Source: Zobellia laminariae (GTDB taxonomy: Bacteria; Bacteroidota; Bacteroidia; Flavobacteriales; Flavobacteriaceae). Taken from it: DNA of 64,000 bases. The position numbers and the translations under genes were made by a program. The DNA is taken from NCBI RefSeq assembly GCF_009725995.1, contig NZ_RCNS01000003.1, forward strand, positions 372,001 through 436,000. Direction: 5' to 3'. Below are positions 1 through 9,818 of the stretch, piece by piece. The first letter of the stretch is position 1, and each line of letters opens with the position of its first letter. Under the pieces are notes generated by a model. It ran no database searches, had not been told where the DNA came from, and saw only the letters and a list, made by a program, of their open reading frames with translations.

Positions 1-1243
1 CTCCAAAAGTTTTCCAGTATCTAGTATCGTAGATAGCATCGCCGTTAACAGCTAACCAATCCCCTATTTGCAATAGAATCTCTTTTTGGTCATCAGGAAT
101 GGTTCCATCTGCTTTTGGGCCTACGTTTAATAGTAAATTTCCGTTTTTAGAAACGATATCTACTAAATCGTCTATCAATTGGTTAGGAGTTTTAGAATCC
201 CAGTTGGTAACATGAGACCAAGAATTTTTACCTATTGAAGTATCTGTCTGCCATGGCAACTCACGAATACCAGGCAGTTTTCCTCTTTCTAGGTCATAAA
301 TCACAGTTCCTTCAGGAAAGGCTTCATGCCCAAAATTCTTATCATTTATTAAAACCTCTTTGCCCCATTCACGACCTTTATTATAGTAGTATGCCGCCAA
401 TTTTGGTCTTAAGTCCGCAAAATCTTCAATATCTACATAGAAATCGAAATAAAGAATATCTGGTTGATACGTATCCACCAAATCAATTGTTCGTTTCCAC
501 CATCGTTCTTTAAATTCCTCCGAAACAGGCTGCGTTAAATCCTTTCCTTTACTAGAATACAAATCGGCATACTCAGGATCAACAGTGTCAAACTTGTCCT
601 TCTTATTATAAAAAGACCAGTTAAAAGCAAAGTGAGAAGAAGCTCCCATTTTTAAACCCTGTTCACGACCTTCTTTAAAAAGCTCTCCTAATACATCTCT
701 TTTGGGACCCATATCAAATGAGTTCCAACGTGTTGTATTAGACTTATACATAGCAAAACCATCATGGTGGTCTGCAACCGGAACTACATATCTAGCACCA
801 GATTTCTTAAAAAGGGTTATCCATTCTTTAGCGTCAAATTTTTCGGCCTTGAACATTGGGATAAAATCTTTGTAACCAAATTCCTTTTGGTCTCCCCAAG
901 TCTTTTTATGGTGCGTATAGGTTGCATTAGGTCCTTTCTTCCCTTTTTTAAGTGTGGCAGAAAAAGTAGCCGTATCCATATACATCTGTCTAGGATACCA
1001 TTCTGAACCAAATGCAGGAACCGAATATGCTCCCCAGTGAATAAAAATCCCGAATTTATCGTCACTAAACCATTTAGGGTCTTTATAGTTTTTCTTGATA
1101 GATTCCCAATTAGGCTGAAAGACTTTAGTCGTATCAGCAGCACTTAATTGTGCTGTATCCTTTTGATTTTTCTTATCTGAACTGCCGCAGGAAGCTATAC
1201 AGATAATGGCGACTGAAAGTGCCGCTAAATGTTTAAAATTCAT
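1..1243 (-). CDS. GH29 alpha-L-fucosidase family lipoprotein (partial, C-terminus cut by window edge)
   Basis: Seen: an open frame runs leftwards without a stop from the ATG at 1243-1241 to the window edge, giving residues 1-414; the C-terminal part is missing. The N-terminus is a lipoprotein signal ending in IASCGSS (Cys19). The GH29 hallmark KFGIFIHWG follows, and the expected catalytic nucleophile is D267 in the segment PDILYFDFY. The stretch LLLNVGPKADG, typical of the family, lies near the visible end. Known: GH29 enzymes are retaining exo-alpha-L-fucosidases, and some act on related sugars such as alpha-L-galactose. Inferred: a surface or periplasmic exo-enzyme of the neighbouring galactan locus. 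It is divergent from the GH2 gene starting at 1605. The exact sugar cannot be decided from sequence. Confidence 0.9.
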   Translation of the reverse strand, partial: MNFKHLAALSVAIICIASCGSSDKKNQKDTAQLSAADTTKVFQPNWESIKKNYKDPKWFSDDKFGIFIHWGAYSVPAFGSEWYPRQMYMDTATFSATLKKGKKGPNATYTHHKKTWGDQKEFGYKDFIPMFKAEKFDAKEWITLFKKSGARYVVPVADHHDGFAMYKSNTTRWNSFDMGPKRDVLGELFKEGREQGLKMGASSHFAFNWSFYNKKDKFDTVDPEYADLYSSKGKDLTQPVSEEFKERWWKRTIDLVDTYQPDILYFDFYVDIEDFADLRPKLAAYYYNKGREWGKEVLINDKNFGHEAFPEGTVIYDLERGKLPGIRELPWQTDTSIGKNSWSHVTNWDSKTPNQLIDDLVDIVSKNGNLLLNVGPKADGTIPDDQKEILLQIGDWLAVNGDAIYDTRYWKTFG

Positions 1244-1604
1244 AGTGTGGTTGTTATTGACGATACCATTTTATTTCGCCCTATTAGAAGTTGCTAAATT
1301 CTAATTTTATGCCCCATCTGCGAGCCACGAATGTGCTAAAAGTTATAACAAATGAACATTTACTCTTGCTGTTTTAAGCTATCTACATGCTTCTATTGGT
1401 TTATGACAAACCTAAAAACTAGACAAAACATTGACAAACCTTAATCTCTAATAAATCTCAATGTTTACTCTGTGACGCCCTAAAATCCAGACTCACTTAT
1501 CTGAGCTTCTCTAAAAAAACCATCTGTTCTATTCTTTCAGCTGTACGTGGTCTTTTGCCTGAAAATTATTTTAGACTTTCACCACTATAATTATTAACGC
1601 AAAA
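1244..1604. promoter_or_regulatory. Divergent intergenic region between GH29 and GH2
   Basis: This 361-base AT-rich gap separates two outward-facing genes and must hold promoters for both. No open frame of interest was seen. The visible structure is an exact 10-base direct repeat TGACAAACCT at 1404-1413 and 1432-1441, enclosing an ACTAGAC sequence at about 1418-1424 that resembles the putative operators elsewhere in the window. No clear Bacteroidota TAnnTTTG element could be assigned with confidence. Confidence 0.5.
1404..1441. repeat. 10-bp direct repeat with internal ACTAGAC
   Basis: TGACAAACCT occurs at 1404-1413 and again at 1432-1441, 28 bases apart start to start. The spacer contains ACTAGAC, shared with the tandem repeats at 27835 and 33575. 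The repeat may be a regulator binding site for the divergent GH29/GH2 promoters. The function is inferred and an AT-rich chance repeat is possible. Confidence 0.35.
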
Positions 1605-4082
1605 ATGATGTTGAGAAAAAGCTTTCTATTTATCCTTTTACTACAATTCAGTTTTTCTTTTGGTCAACTGAGTTCTGAAGCTAAAAATGGCGATGTATCC
1701 TTTAATAGCGGTTGGCTCTTTCAAAAGGGCGACCCTTCTGGAGCTGAAAAGTCCACTTTTAAAGATGCCGATTGGCGTAAACTGAATTTACCGCACGATT
1801 GGGCCATTGAAGGTCCTTTTGATAAAAAATACAATGCTCGTACAGGAGGTTTGCCCGTTCACGGTACGGCATGGTACCGCAAACATTTTACGATAGACAA
1901 AAAATATGCGGCTCAGCAAATAGCTGTGTTGTTTGATGGTGTTATGAACAATAGTAAGGTCTATATAAACGGAACGTATATTGGTGAGCGTCCTTTTGGT
2001 TATATGGGTTTTGAACTGGATTTAACACCATACATTAAATTTGGAGAGGACAATGTCATTGCTGTTAGAGTTGCCCCAGAAGACTTAGCTTCTCGCTGGT
2101 ACTCTGGTGCGGGTATCTATAGAAACACCTATTTAAAAATAAATAACCCCATCCATATTCCGCTTTGGGGAACCTATATTACCACGCCTGAGGTATCCGA
2201 TGAAAAGGCTACGGTAAAAATTGAGACTACGGTAAAGAATGCCGTTGGTAAAGGAGCTTCGGTTACTTTAGAAACCAAAATAATTGACGGGCTTAATAAC
2301 GTAGTGGCTTCTAGTAGTCAAAAAATCAAACTAGAAAAATCTTCGGAGAAAGTTGTTATAGATGAAATAGTAGTGAACCACCCCAACCGATGGGGAATTG
2401 AAAATCCTTATTTATATGATGTTGTTACTCAAGTAAAAAAAGGAAATATAATTTTAGATGAGTATAGCAGTACTTTGGGAATTCGTAGTATTTCTTTCGA
2501 TGCTAAAAAAGGATTTCTGCTGAATGAAAAACCAGTAGAATTTAATGGGGTATGTATGCATCATGACCTTGGTCCTTTAGGTGGCGCCGTAAATTATAGA
2601 GCTACTGAACGCCAAATGCAAATTATGCAGAGTATGGGTGTAAATGCCTTGCGTACAAGCCACAACCCTCCGTCTCCAGAAATGCTTCAGATATGTGATA
2701 AAATGGGCATTGTAGTATTAGACGAAGCTTTTGATGAATGGAAAATACCAAAGGTCATTAACGGGTATAACAAGTTTTTTGACGAATGGCACGAGCGCGA
2801 TTTAAGGGATATGATCAAAAGAGATCGTAACCACCCTTCTGTAGTAATGTGGAGTATTGGTAATGAAATCATAGAGCAACGCGAAAAAGACGGTTGGAAA
2901 GTTGCTAAAATGCTTAGCGATATTTGCCATGATGAAGATCATACCAGACCAACTACCGCAGGTTTCAATAATTACCCGGGAGCATTCAAAAATAAATTAG
3001 CTTATCAGATAGATATTGTAGGTCTAAACTATAAGCCTTTTGATTACGGAGAAGTGATTAGAGAAAATCCTGACATGATTGTTTACGGTTCTGAAACCTC
3101 ATCGCAGACTAGCAGCCGAGGTACTTATGCCCTACCTATTACACATGACCATAAGAAAGAAACCTTGGAAGTTTCTAGTTATGATGTAACTGTTGGCCCA
3201 CCATGGGCATACCCTCCTGATGTTGAGTTTGATGTACAAGCTGAAAACCCTACATTTTTAGGCGAATTCATGTGGACGGGCTTTGATTATCTTGGTGAAC
3301 CCACCCCTTACGGTGGTCGCGATAATTCTACAAATGGATATTGGAATGCAGATTGGCCAGTACATGCCTCTTACTTTGCTCCAGTAGATTTATGTGGATT
3401 TCCAAAAGATAGATACTACCTCTACCAAAGCCAATGGACTACAGAGCCTATGGTTCATGTATTGCCACATTGGAACTGGGAAGGAAAGGAAGGAGAAGAA
3501 ATTCCAGTTTATGCCTATACCAATTGTGATGAAGTAGAATTGATCGTAAACGGAAAGTCATTGGGTAAAAAAGTAAAAGGAGTTGATACCACAGATATCC
3601 CAGCGGAATTCCGTGGATTTGAAAAAGGAATGTACACCTCTAAATATAGATTAAGCTGGAATGTTCCTTACCAACCGGGAAGCTTAAGAGTTATTGGTTA
3701 TAAAGACGGCAAAGCAGTTACTGAAAAAGTAATTAAAACAGCTAAAAAAGCATCTAAAATACGCTTAACAGCAGACCGTACGGAAATAACTGCAGACGGA
3801 AAAGACCTTTCTTTTATTGAAGTCGATATTACAGATGCGGATGGAAACCTTATTCCTAATGCCGATAACCAAGTACAATTTACCATAGAAGGCGCTGGAA
3901 TTCTTGCCGCTGTGGGTAATGGAAACCCAGCTTCTTTAGAGTCGTTTCAAGATACTAAGATCAAGGCATTTAATGGAAAATGTTTACTCGTAATAAAATC
4001 TACCGAGGCATCAGGGAACATCACAATATCAGCCGCTTCTAACGGATTGGAAAGCACAAAAACAATAGTTATAACAAAGTAA
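1605..4082 (+). CDS. GH2 beta-galactosidase-like glycoside hydrolase
   Basis: Secreted retaining exo-beta-glycosidase of family GH2, 825 aa, with a signal peptide over about residues 1-20 (cleavage near FSFGQ). Approximate order: N-terminal sugar-binding jelly roll (35-180), Ig-like domain (185-300), TIM-barrel catalytic domain (305-600), DUF4982-like domain (625-700) and a C-terminal Ig-like domain (720-820). The acid/base is E421 in MWSIGNEI and the nucleophile is E497 in VYGSETSS; both are intact. It leads a plus-strand series; the GH28 gene starts 5 bases after its stop, which suggests an operon. Beta-galactosidase is the likeliest activity in a galactan locus, but GH2 also holds beta-glucuronidases and beta-mannosidases. 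Confidence 0.92.
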   Translation: MMLRKSFLFILLLQFSFSFGQLSSEAKNGDVSFNSGWLFQKGDPSGAEKSTFKDADWRKLNLPHDWAIEGPFDKKYNARTGGLPVHGTAWYRKHFTIDKKYAAQQIAVLFDGVMNNSKVYINGTYIGERPFGYMGFELDLTPYIKFGEDNVIAVRVAPEDLASRWYSGAGIYRNTYLKINNPIHIPLWGTYITTPEVSDEKATVKIETTVKNAVGKGASVTLETKIIDGLNNVVASSSQKIKLEKSSEKVVIDEIVVNHPNRWGIENPYLYDVVTQVKKGNIILDEYSSTLGIRSISFDAKKGFLLNEKPVEFNGVCMHHDLGPLGGAVNYRATERQMQIMQSMGVNALRTSHNPPSPEMLQICDKMGIVVLDEAFDEWKIPKVINGYNKFFDEWHERDLRDMIKRDRNHPSVVMWSIGNEIIEQREKDGWKVAKMLSDICHDEDHTRPTTAGFNNYPGAFKNKLAYQIDIVGLNYKPFDYGEVIRENPDMIVYGSETSSQTSSRGTYALPITHDHKKETLEVSSYDVTVGPPWAYPPDVEFDVQAENPTFLGEFMWTGFDYLGEPTPYGGRDNSTNGYWNADWPVHASYFAPVDLCGFPKDRYYLYQSQWTTEPMVHVLPHWNWEGKEGEEIPVYAYTNCDEVELIVNGKSLGKKVKGVDTTDIPAEFRGFEKGMYTSKYRLSWNVPYQPGSLRVIGYKDGKAVTEKVIKTAKKASKIRLTADRTEITADGKDLSFIEVDITDADGNLIPNADNQVQFTIEGAGILAAVGNGNPASLESFQDTKIKAFNGKCLLVIKSTEASGNITISAASNGLESTKTIVITK

Positions 4083-4087
4083 TCCAA

Positions 4088-5491
4088 ATGAAAATATCAC
4101 AACTTTTCTGTTTTGCTATATGCTCATTATTTTATTTGCAGGCAGTCGCAACAGACTTTAATGTACTTGATTATGGCGCAAAGGCCGATGGTGTTACTAT
4201 GGACACCAAAGCCGTACAAAGTGCCATAGATGCTTGCACCAAAAATGGCGGTGGCAGGGTTTTGATTCCCGCTGGTAAAACAGTCGTAACAGGTACCATT
4301 TACTTAAAGGATTTTGTTACCCTTCATGTTGAAAATGGCGCCGTTCTTCTTGGGAGTCCCAATTATGCTGATTATGCCACGGACACCCATAAGAATATGT
4401 ACAAGAACGAACCTCATATGGATCGTTGCTTAATCTTTGCTAAAGACGCTCGTTCCATTGCTATTGAAGGATATGGTACTATTGACGGGAATGGACACAA
4501 AGAAAACTTCACCAAGAAAAAAGGAGGCAGACCAATGATGATTCGGTTTGTAAACGTGAAAGACATCCACCTTAATGATATTACCCTAATCAACCCTGCG
4601 GCATGGACGTCTGCTTGGCTATACTGTGATAATATTTCTGTGAGCGGAATCAACATCATAAGTCGCGTAAACAATAACGGAGACGGGCTCGATTTTGATG
4701 GATGTACAAACGTGCGCGTGAACAATAGTAATTTTGATAATAGTGATGATAGTATTTGCCTGCAAGCTTCAAGACCGGATAAACCTTGCAAGAATATTAC
4801 AGTCAGTAATTGCCATTTTAGCACCAAATGGGGCGGAATGCGCATTGGACTTCTATCTCGCGGAAATATTGAATCAGTTACCGTAACCAATTGTACTTTT
4901 AAGGATATTCAGGATTCGGGACTTAAGATTCAACAATGCGAAGGTGGCGAAATGAAGAATATGGTCTTCAGCAATTTGGTAATGGAAAACGTACCACGGC
5001 CAATTTTCATGACTTTCGCCCAACAAATTGCATCCGTAGATACGCCTGAGGACCAATTTGAGCCACTAAAGAGTATGCACAACTTTAGCTTTAGCAATAT
5101 TGTGGTAGACAACTCTGAATTAGATAAAAACTCAGCCTTCTTTCTAACAGGCTTCCCAGGGCATTCAATTGAAGATATCACTATTAAAGATGTTCAATTT
5201 GTAGTTTCTGGTGGCGGGACTAAAGAAGATGCTCAAAAAACAGATATCAAAGAATACACCTCAGAAGTACTTAATGGTTGGTGGCCAGAATTCAGTTTAG
5301 TAGGTACCCTACCAGCTTCTGGACTTTATGCCCGTCACATAGATGGATTAGTTGTTGAAAATTTCAGCATAAAGACGGTAAACGAAGACAAAAGAGCTCC
5401 AATTGTTCTAAAAAATGTACAAAATGGCGAAATAAACAAGATTTACTTGAATAAAAAAATTGTTGCTAAGGAACAAATCCAAAGAAACTAA
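4088..5491 (+). CDS. GH28-like right-handed beta-helix glycosidase, first copy
   Basis: Secreted protein of 467 aa with a signal peptide (about 1-21). The start FNVLDYGAKADGVTMDTKAVQSA is typical of GH28 polygalacturonase-type beta-helices. Catalytic-type aspartates can be seen at D199 (NGDGLDFD) and D220/D221 (NSDDSICL). The usual GHG and RIK motifs are not present; the corresponding segment reads STKWGGMRIG (245-254). Known: GH28 enzymes are inverting hydrolases of galacturonan or rhamnogalacturonan. Inferred: because red-algal galactans contain no galacturonan, this clade may act on another alpha-linkage. It is followed 2 bases later by a second GH28-like gene. A GH82 iota-carrageenase, also a beta-helix, was considered and judged less likely. 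Confidence 0.85.
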   Translation: MKISQLFCFAICSLFYLQAVATDFNVLDYGAKADGVTMDTKAVQSAIDACTKNGGGRVLIPAGKTVVTGTIYLKDFVTLHVENGAVLLGSPNYADYATDTHKNMYKNEPHMDRCLIFAKDARSIAIEGYGTIDGNGHKENFTKKKGGRPMMIRFVNVKDIHLNDITLINPAAWTSAWLYCDNISVSGINIISRVNNNGDGLDFDGCTNVRVNNSNFDNSDDSICLQASRPDKPCKNITVSNCHFSTKWGGMRIGLLSRGNIESVTVTNCTFKDIQDSGLKIQQCEGGEMKNMVFSNLVMENVPRPIFMTFAQQIASVDTPEDQFEPLKSMHNFSFSNIVVDNSELDKNSAFFLTGFPGHSIEDITIKDVQFVVSGGGTKEDAQKTDIKEYTSEVLNGWWPEFSLVGTLPASGLYARHIDGLVVENFSIKTVNEDKRAPIVLKNVQNGEINKIYLNKKIVAKEQIQRN

Positions 5492-5492
5492 A

Positions 5493-6881
5493 ATGAAAAT
5501 CAAACTACATTATACAAGCCTATTAATCACTCTTATACTATTCGTGGGGTGCAACTCAAAAACAGATAATTACAATGCTGCTGATTTTGGTGCTATAGCC
5601 GATGGCAAAACATTAAATACAGAGGCTATTCAACAAGCCATTGATGCCTGTAACCAAGATGGAGGCGGTACCGTAATACTTGAAAAAGGAGATTATGTTT
5701 CAGGTTCGCTGCTATTAAAAGACAATGTTACGCTTCATATAGCTGAAGATGCAAAACTAATTGGGAGCTCTAATCCTTTAGATTACCAAAGTATAGACAC
5801 GTTTACCGATGCTACGGGACAAAAAAGGGGCAATTGCCTTATTGGTGCAAAAAATGCTACGAACATTGCCGTAACCGGTAAGGGAACTATTGACGGAAAC
5901 GGGGAAGCTTTTCTATCGAAAAATATAAAGGCAAAAATTAAGGAGCTGAATATTACCGAAACCGAAGGTTTTGGTACAAACAGGCCTTTTCTTTTGCGCT
6001 TCGTAAATTCTTCACAGATAAAAGTACAAGATGTTCATTTACGACAGCCAGCTGCATGGACTTGCCATTTCTATCAATCCAATGATATTTTGGTCGAGAA
6101 CGTATCTATTTACAGCCATGCTCATAAAAACAATGATGGTATTGATTTAGATTCCAGTTACGATGCTGTGATTAAAAATTGTGACATCAACACGGGTGAT
6201 GATGCTATTTGCATTAAAACTACGAGCCCAAAACCCACCTATAACGTGCAGGTAAGCGATTGTAAGCTCAGAAGTGACTGGGGTTCGATCAAGTTCGGAA
6301 CCGAGTCTATGGGAGATATGTACAACATAGACATTAAAAACTGCCAGATTTATGATACCAAAGGTGGCGGAATAAAAATCCTAAGTGTGGACGGCGCCAA
6401 TATTCACGATGTGACTATAGACGGCATTCAGATGGACCGAGTAGATATGCCTATTTTCATTAGGCTTGGAGAGCGTTTACGTACCTACCGCGATGCCGAA
6501 AAACAAGCGGTTGGCTCTATCACTAATGTAGTTATCAAAAATATTAAAGGCAATGCCCGGGTTTTGGATAGCTCTAGGGTAAAACCACCTTCGGGCATAT
6601 TAATTACAGGAACTCCAAACCATAAAGTTGGTAAAATAACTTTAGAAAATATTGAACTGGAACTACCGGGCGGAGGCTCAGAAGAAGATACCATGGCCAA
6701 AGTTGTGGAAGATGTTGAGAGATATCCAGAATTCAGCTTCTTTAAAGTACTACCCGCCTACGGCCTCTACGGAAGACATATAGAAAATATACAAACCAAT
6801 AACGTCGTGTTCACATTAAACGGTGACGACAAAAGAGAATCTCAAGTTTTAGTGGACACCAATACAACTCAATCAGAATAA
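5493..6881 (+). CDS. GH28-like right-handed beta-helix lipoprotein, second copy
   Basis: The start was set at the ATG 5493, because the upstream in-frame TTG at 5460 lies inside the preceding gene and the ATG begins a clear lipoprotein signal ending in LFVGCNS. The mature protein is a GH28-type beta-helix beginning YNAADFGAIADGKTLNTEAI. Expected catalytic aspartates are D215 (NNDGIDLD) and D236/D237 (TGDDAICIKT). As in the preceding gene, GHG is replaced, here by SDWGSIKFG. At 462 aa it has normal family length. The tandem arrangement suggests two related enzymes that differ in anchoring: the first secreted, the second lipid-anchored. The substrate is unknown. Confidence 0.86.
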   Translation: MKIKLHYTSLLITLILFVGCNSKTDNYNAADFGAIADGKTLNTEAIQQAIDACNQDGGGTVILEKGDYVSGSLLLKDNVTLHIAEDAKLIGSSNPLDYQSIDTFTDATGQKRGNCLIGAKNATNIAVTGKGTIDGNGEAFLSKNIKAKIKELNITETEGFGTNRPFLLRFVNSSQIKVQDVHLRQPAAWTCHFYQSNDILVENVSIYSHAHKNNDGIDLDSSYDAVIKNCDINTGDDAICIKTTSPKPTYNVQVSDCKLRSDWGSIKFGTESMGDMYNIDIKNCQIYDTKGGGIKILSVDGANIHDVTIDGIQMDRVDMPIFIRLGERLRTYRDAEKQAVGSITNVVIKNIKGNARVLDSSRVKPPSGILITGTPNHKVGKITLENIELELPGGGSEEDTMAKVVEDVERYPEFSFFKVLPAYGLYGRHIENIQTNNVVFTLNGDDKRESQVLVDTNTTQSE

Positions 6882-6885
6882 CATT

Positions 6886-8454
6886 ATGAATATTAGAAAT
6901 CGATTTTCCCTTTACATTTTACTTGTTTTTAGTGTGCTTTTGGCGCTTCCCGTTAGCGCTCAAAAACGTAAAGCAAAAAAGAAAGACCAACCCAATGTAC
7001 TTATTATCTATACAGATGACCACCGCTTTTCAGGTGTTCATGCATTAGGTGGAATGCAAGTAAAGACACCCAATATGGATGCTTTGGTTGCCGATGGAGT
7101 TTCATTTTCCAACGGTTATTTAATGGGTGCCTTTTCCGGTGCTACCTGTGTACCAAGTAGAGCTATGTTGTTAACCGGAAGAAACGTATTTGATTTAGAA
7201 GGGCAAGGACACAGTATTCCTCCTGAACACACAACCATAGGCGAAGCTTTACAAGGCCAAGATTACAACACCCATATTGTTGGAAAATGGCATCAAGATA
7301 ACGCTTCCTTGGCACGTTCTTTTGATTCGGGAGATAGGCTTATGTCCAGAGGTCTATATCTAGTCGACCATTTTCGTATGCCTTTGTGGGATTGGAAAAA
7401 AGATGGCGACTACAAGTTTGAAGATGGCTATCTATTGGAATATGACGAAAACAGAAAAGTAGTTCGTAGACCAGTAACTAAAGAAGATAAAAGAGGCCCA
7501 TCCGGTACAGAGAAAAACGGTCCGCACACCTCTGAAATCTATGCAGAAAGTGCTTCCGAGTTTATTACGGACTATAAAAAGAAAGACCCGTTCTTCATGT
7601 ATTTAGCTTTTCACGCACCACATGACCCAAGACAGGCGCCACAGAAATACAAAGACATGTATCCTGTTGAAGACATCGTACTTCCTCCTTCTTATATGGC
7701 GCAACACCCGTTTGACAATGGTGATATGTTTCTTAGAGACGAAGAATTGGCCGTGTGGCCCAGAACACCAGAAGTTGCCAAACAAGAACTTTCTGATTAC
7801 TATGCCATTATTACGCATCTAGATGACCAAATAGGTAAAGTCATTGCTTCATTGAAAGAAAGCGGTGCCTATGAGAACACCCTAATTGTTTTTGCAGGTG
7901 ATAGTGGTCTTGCAGTTGGAAACCACGGCTTAATGGGAAAACAAAATATTTATGATGAAGACGGAGTTCATATTCCCCTTGTCTTTTCAGGGAACCTTAT
8001 AAAAGACAAAGGCAGTAAAAGAGAGGCCTTAGCCTACAATTTTGATATTTTCCCAACGATTTTCGATTTTATCGGTGTTGACGCACCTAGTTCTGTAACA
8101 GGCAAAAGTCTATTACCTGTTATCAATAAAGAGAAAACCAGTGTTCGGGATTACACATACCACGCCTACAAACAATTCCAAAGAGCGTATAGAACAGGGG
8201 ATTATAAATTAATTGAGTACGTACGGGCCAATAATTATGACAGAAAAAACGGAGAAACCGTAAAAGGTTCCCGTGTTACCCAACTATTCAATATAAAAAA
8301 TGACCCTTGGGAAGTATATGACCTTTCTTTCTTTCCTGAATATGCGCAGCAAGTGAAAACTATGCAACAAGAAATGAAAGAGAAAGCTAAAGAATTGGGC
8401 GACACCAAAGAAAATATTGAGGGAGAGAAATATGGTTTTTGGGAATTTTATTAA
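6886..8454 (+). CDS. S1 family sulfatase
   Basis: Secreted type I sulfatase, 522 aa, that hydrolyses sulfate esters, presumably on galactan oligosaccharides. A signal peptide covers about 1-25 (PVSAQ). Metal-binding residues occur at the start of the fold in LIIYTDDHR. The formylglycine site is C88 in TCVPSRAMLLTGRN, so activation by a formylglycine-generating enzyme is needed; none is encoded in this window. The HAPHDPR segment and the FAGDSGL segment fit the conserved His and metal-binding regions of S1 enzymes. The gene starts 4 bases after the GH28 stop. The S1 subfamily and the sulfate position cleaved cannot be decided here. Confidence 0.93.
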   Translation: MNIRNRFSLYILLVFSVLLALPVSAQKRKAKKKDQPNVLIIYTDDHRFSGVHALGGMQVKTPNMDALVADGVSFSNGYLMGAFSGATCVPSRAMLLTGRNVFDLEGQGHSIPPEHTTIGEALQGQDYNTHIVGKWHQDNASLARSFDSGDRLMSRGLYLVDHFRMPLWDWKKDGDYKFEDGYLLEYDENRKVVRRPVTKEDKRGPSGTEKNGPHTSEIYAESASEFITDYKKKDPFFMYLAFHAPHDPRQAPQKYKDMYPVEDIVLPPSYMAQHPFDNGDMFLRDEELAVWPRTPEVAKQELSDYYAIITHLDDQIGKVIASLKESGAYENTLIVFAGDSGLAVGNHGLMGKQNIYDEDGVHIPLVFSGNLIKDKGSKREALAYNFDIFPTIFDFIGVDAPSSVTGKSLLPVINKEKTSVRDYTYHAYKQFQRAYRTGDYKLIEYVRANNYDRKNGETVKGSRVTQLFNIKNDPWEVYDLSFFPEYAQQVKTMQQEMKEKAKELGDTKENIEGEKYGFWEFY

Positions 8455-8507
8455 ATCCATTCAGCATATAAAATCAACTTACTTTAGAACAGCTTCAAAC
8501 TAGAAAA

Positions 8508-9788
8508 ATGAAAATTACGAATCACAAAATCATATGGGCCTTACTTGGATGCTTTGTCATGTCATCCATGGGAACGGCCCAAAAAGCACCTAATACCAAT
8601 GAAGAAACTCGCCAAGGACCACCTAAGCCACCTATGGGTAAGCGATGGGTGTTAAATCCTGATTTTTCGGATGAGTTTAACGGTACCGAGTTGGACACCA
8701 CAAAATGGTATGACCACCACCCCACTTGGATTGGGCGTCCACCAGGACTTTTTATGGCATCACAGGTTTCCGTAGGTGATGGTTTTCTAAAAATGACAAG
8801 TAAAAAACTTGAGAAGGACACCATAGTTCATGCCTACGGTAGAGACATTACTTTTAATGTTGGAGGGGCCGCTGTGGTTTCAAAAAAATCTACCAAATTC
8901 GGCTATTATGAATGTCGGGTAAAAGCTGCAGCAACTACGATGTCTACTACATTTTGGTTTTCTAGCTCTAATAATTTTACAGGCCCAAACGAGTGCGATA
9001 AATACGGTTTAGAGTGGGACATTCACGAATCTATTGGTCGTGAAGGTAATTTCAGCGGAAGTTACTTTGCTAGTGGCATGCATTCCAATTCACATTTCTG
9101 GTATACGGACTGTGATGGTGAAAAACATGATTACCGAGCCCCACAAGTAAAGTTTGAAGACAGCAAACTTACTTCTGAAGACTTTAATATCTACGGTGGT
9201 TGGTGGCAAGACGAAAGTACAGCCAGCTATTATTACAATGACCGGACGCCAAAACACCAAAAGTTTTATGATAAAGTAAAAGACAAGCCTTTTGACCAAC
9301 CTATGTTCATGCGTTTAGTGAGTGAAACTTATCCTTTTCCGTGGATAGAAATTCCTACTGCCGAAGAATTGAACGACCCAAGCAAAAACACAGTGTACTA
9401 TGATTGGGTTAGGGCCTATAAACTGGTTGATAGCAACAATCCAAATTCCGATGAAGAGCATAATCTAAACCTATATAACGAAAATGTATCGTTTGACAGT
9501 CCCATCATTGCCCAAACGAAATCTACCTCTATAGAAATACCTCTCACCTACAAAGCAAATAAAGACCGAGAAATTGAATTGAAATTATTTGATGATGAAG
9601 GTGAAAAAATAGCTGAATCCAAGTTTATCGCTTACGCGGGATATGCCAATCTAACTTCAGTAATCAAAGGGGATGAAAAATTAGCTGCTGACGTTCCTTA
9701 TAAGCTAACCGCAAGAATTAGACCGGTAGATGGAGATAACAAAAATACCCTGGACGAGAGCACTTTATACATCAATTTGATAAATTAA
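8508..9788 (+). CDS. GH16 endo-galactanase (beta-agarase/porphyranase type)
   Basis: Secreted endo-hydrolase of family GH16, 426 aa, with signal peptide (about 1-24). The catalytic motif ExDxxE is intact: E169 nucleophile, D171, E174 acid/base in GLEWDIHESIG. The N-terminal part has SDEFNGTELDTTKW and a W-I-G-R-P-P-G-L-F segment, which recall agarases and porphyranases. The catalytic domain ends near residue 310 (YYDWVRAYKL), and about 110 residues of a beta-rich C-terminal domain of unknown role follow. This is the only evident endo-acting galactanase in the window, so it probably produces the oligosaccharides imported by SusC/SusD. Agarase, porphyranase and carrageenase cannot be separated without subfamily phylogeny. 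Confidence 0.88.
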   Translation: MKITNHKIIWALLGCFVMSSMGTAQKAPNTNEETRQGPPKPPMGKRWVLNPDFSDEFNGTELDTTKWYDHHPTWIGRPPGLFMASQVSVGDGFLKMTSKKLEKDTIVHAYGRDITFNVGGAAVVSKKSTKFGYYECRVKAAATTMSTTFWFSSSNNFTGPNECDKYGLEWDIHESIGREGNFSGSYFASGMHSNSHFWYTDCDGEKHDYRAPQVKFEDSKLTSEDFNIYGGWWQDESTASYYYNDRTPKHQKFYDKVKDKPFDQPMFMRLVSETYPFPWIEIPTAEELNDPSKNTVYYDWVRAYKLVDSNNPNSDEEHNLNLYNENVSFDSPIIAQTKSTSIEIPLTYKANKDREIELKLFDDEGEKIAESKFIAYAGYANLTSVIKGDEKLAADVPYKLTARIRPVDGDNKNTLDESTLYINLIN

Positions 9789-9818
9789 AAAGACTTCAGT
9801 TTTATAATCCAAAGTAAT

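Noticed and set aside
235..1143. Open frames at 235-513 (+), 764-1006 (+) and 817-1143 (-) as separate genes
   Set aside because: They lie over the GH29 gene at 1-1243, whose continuous frame has clear family motifs and a lipobox.
4088..6881. GH82 iota-carrageenase identity for the two beta-helix proteins
   Set aside because: The N-terminal DYGAKADG/DFGAIADG segments and the NxDGxD and DD motifs are those of GH28-type proteins.
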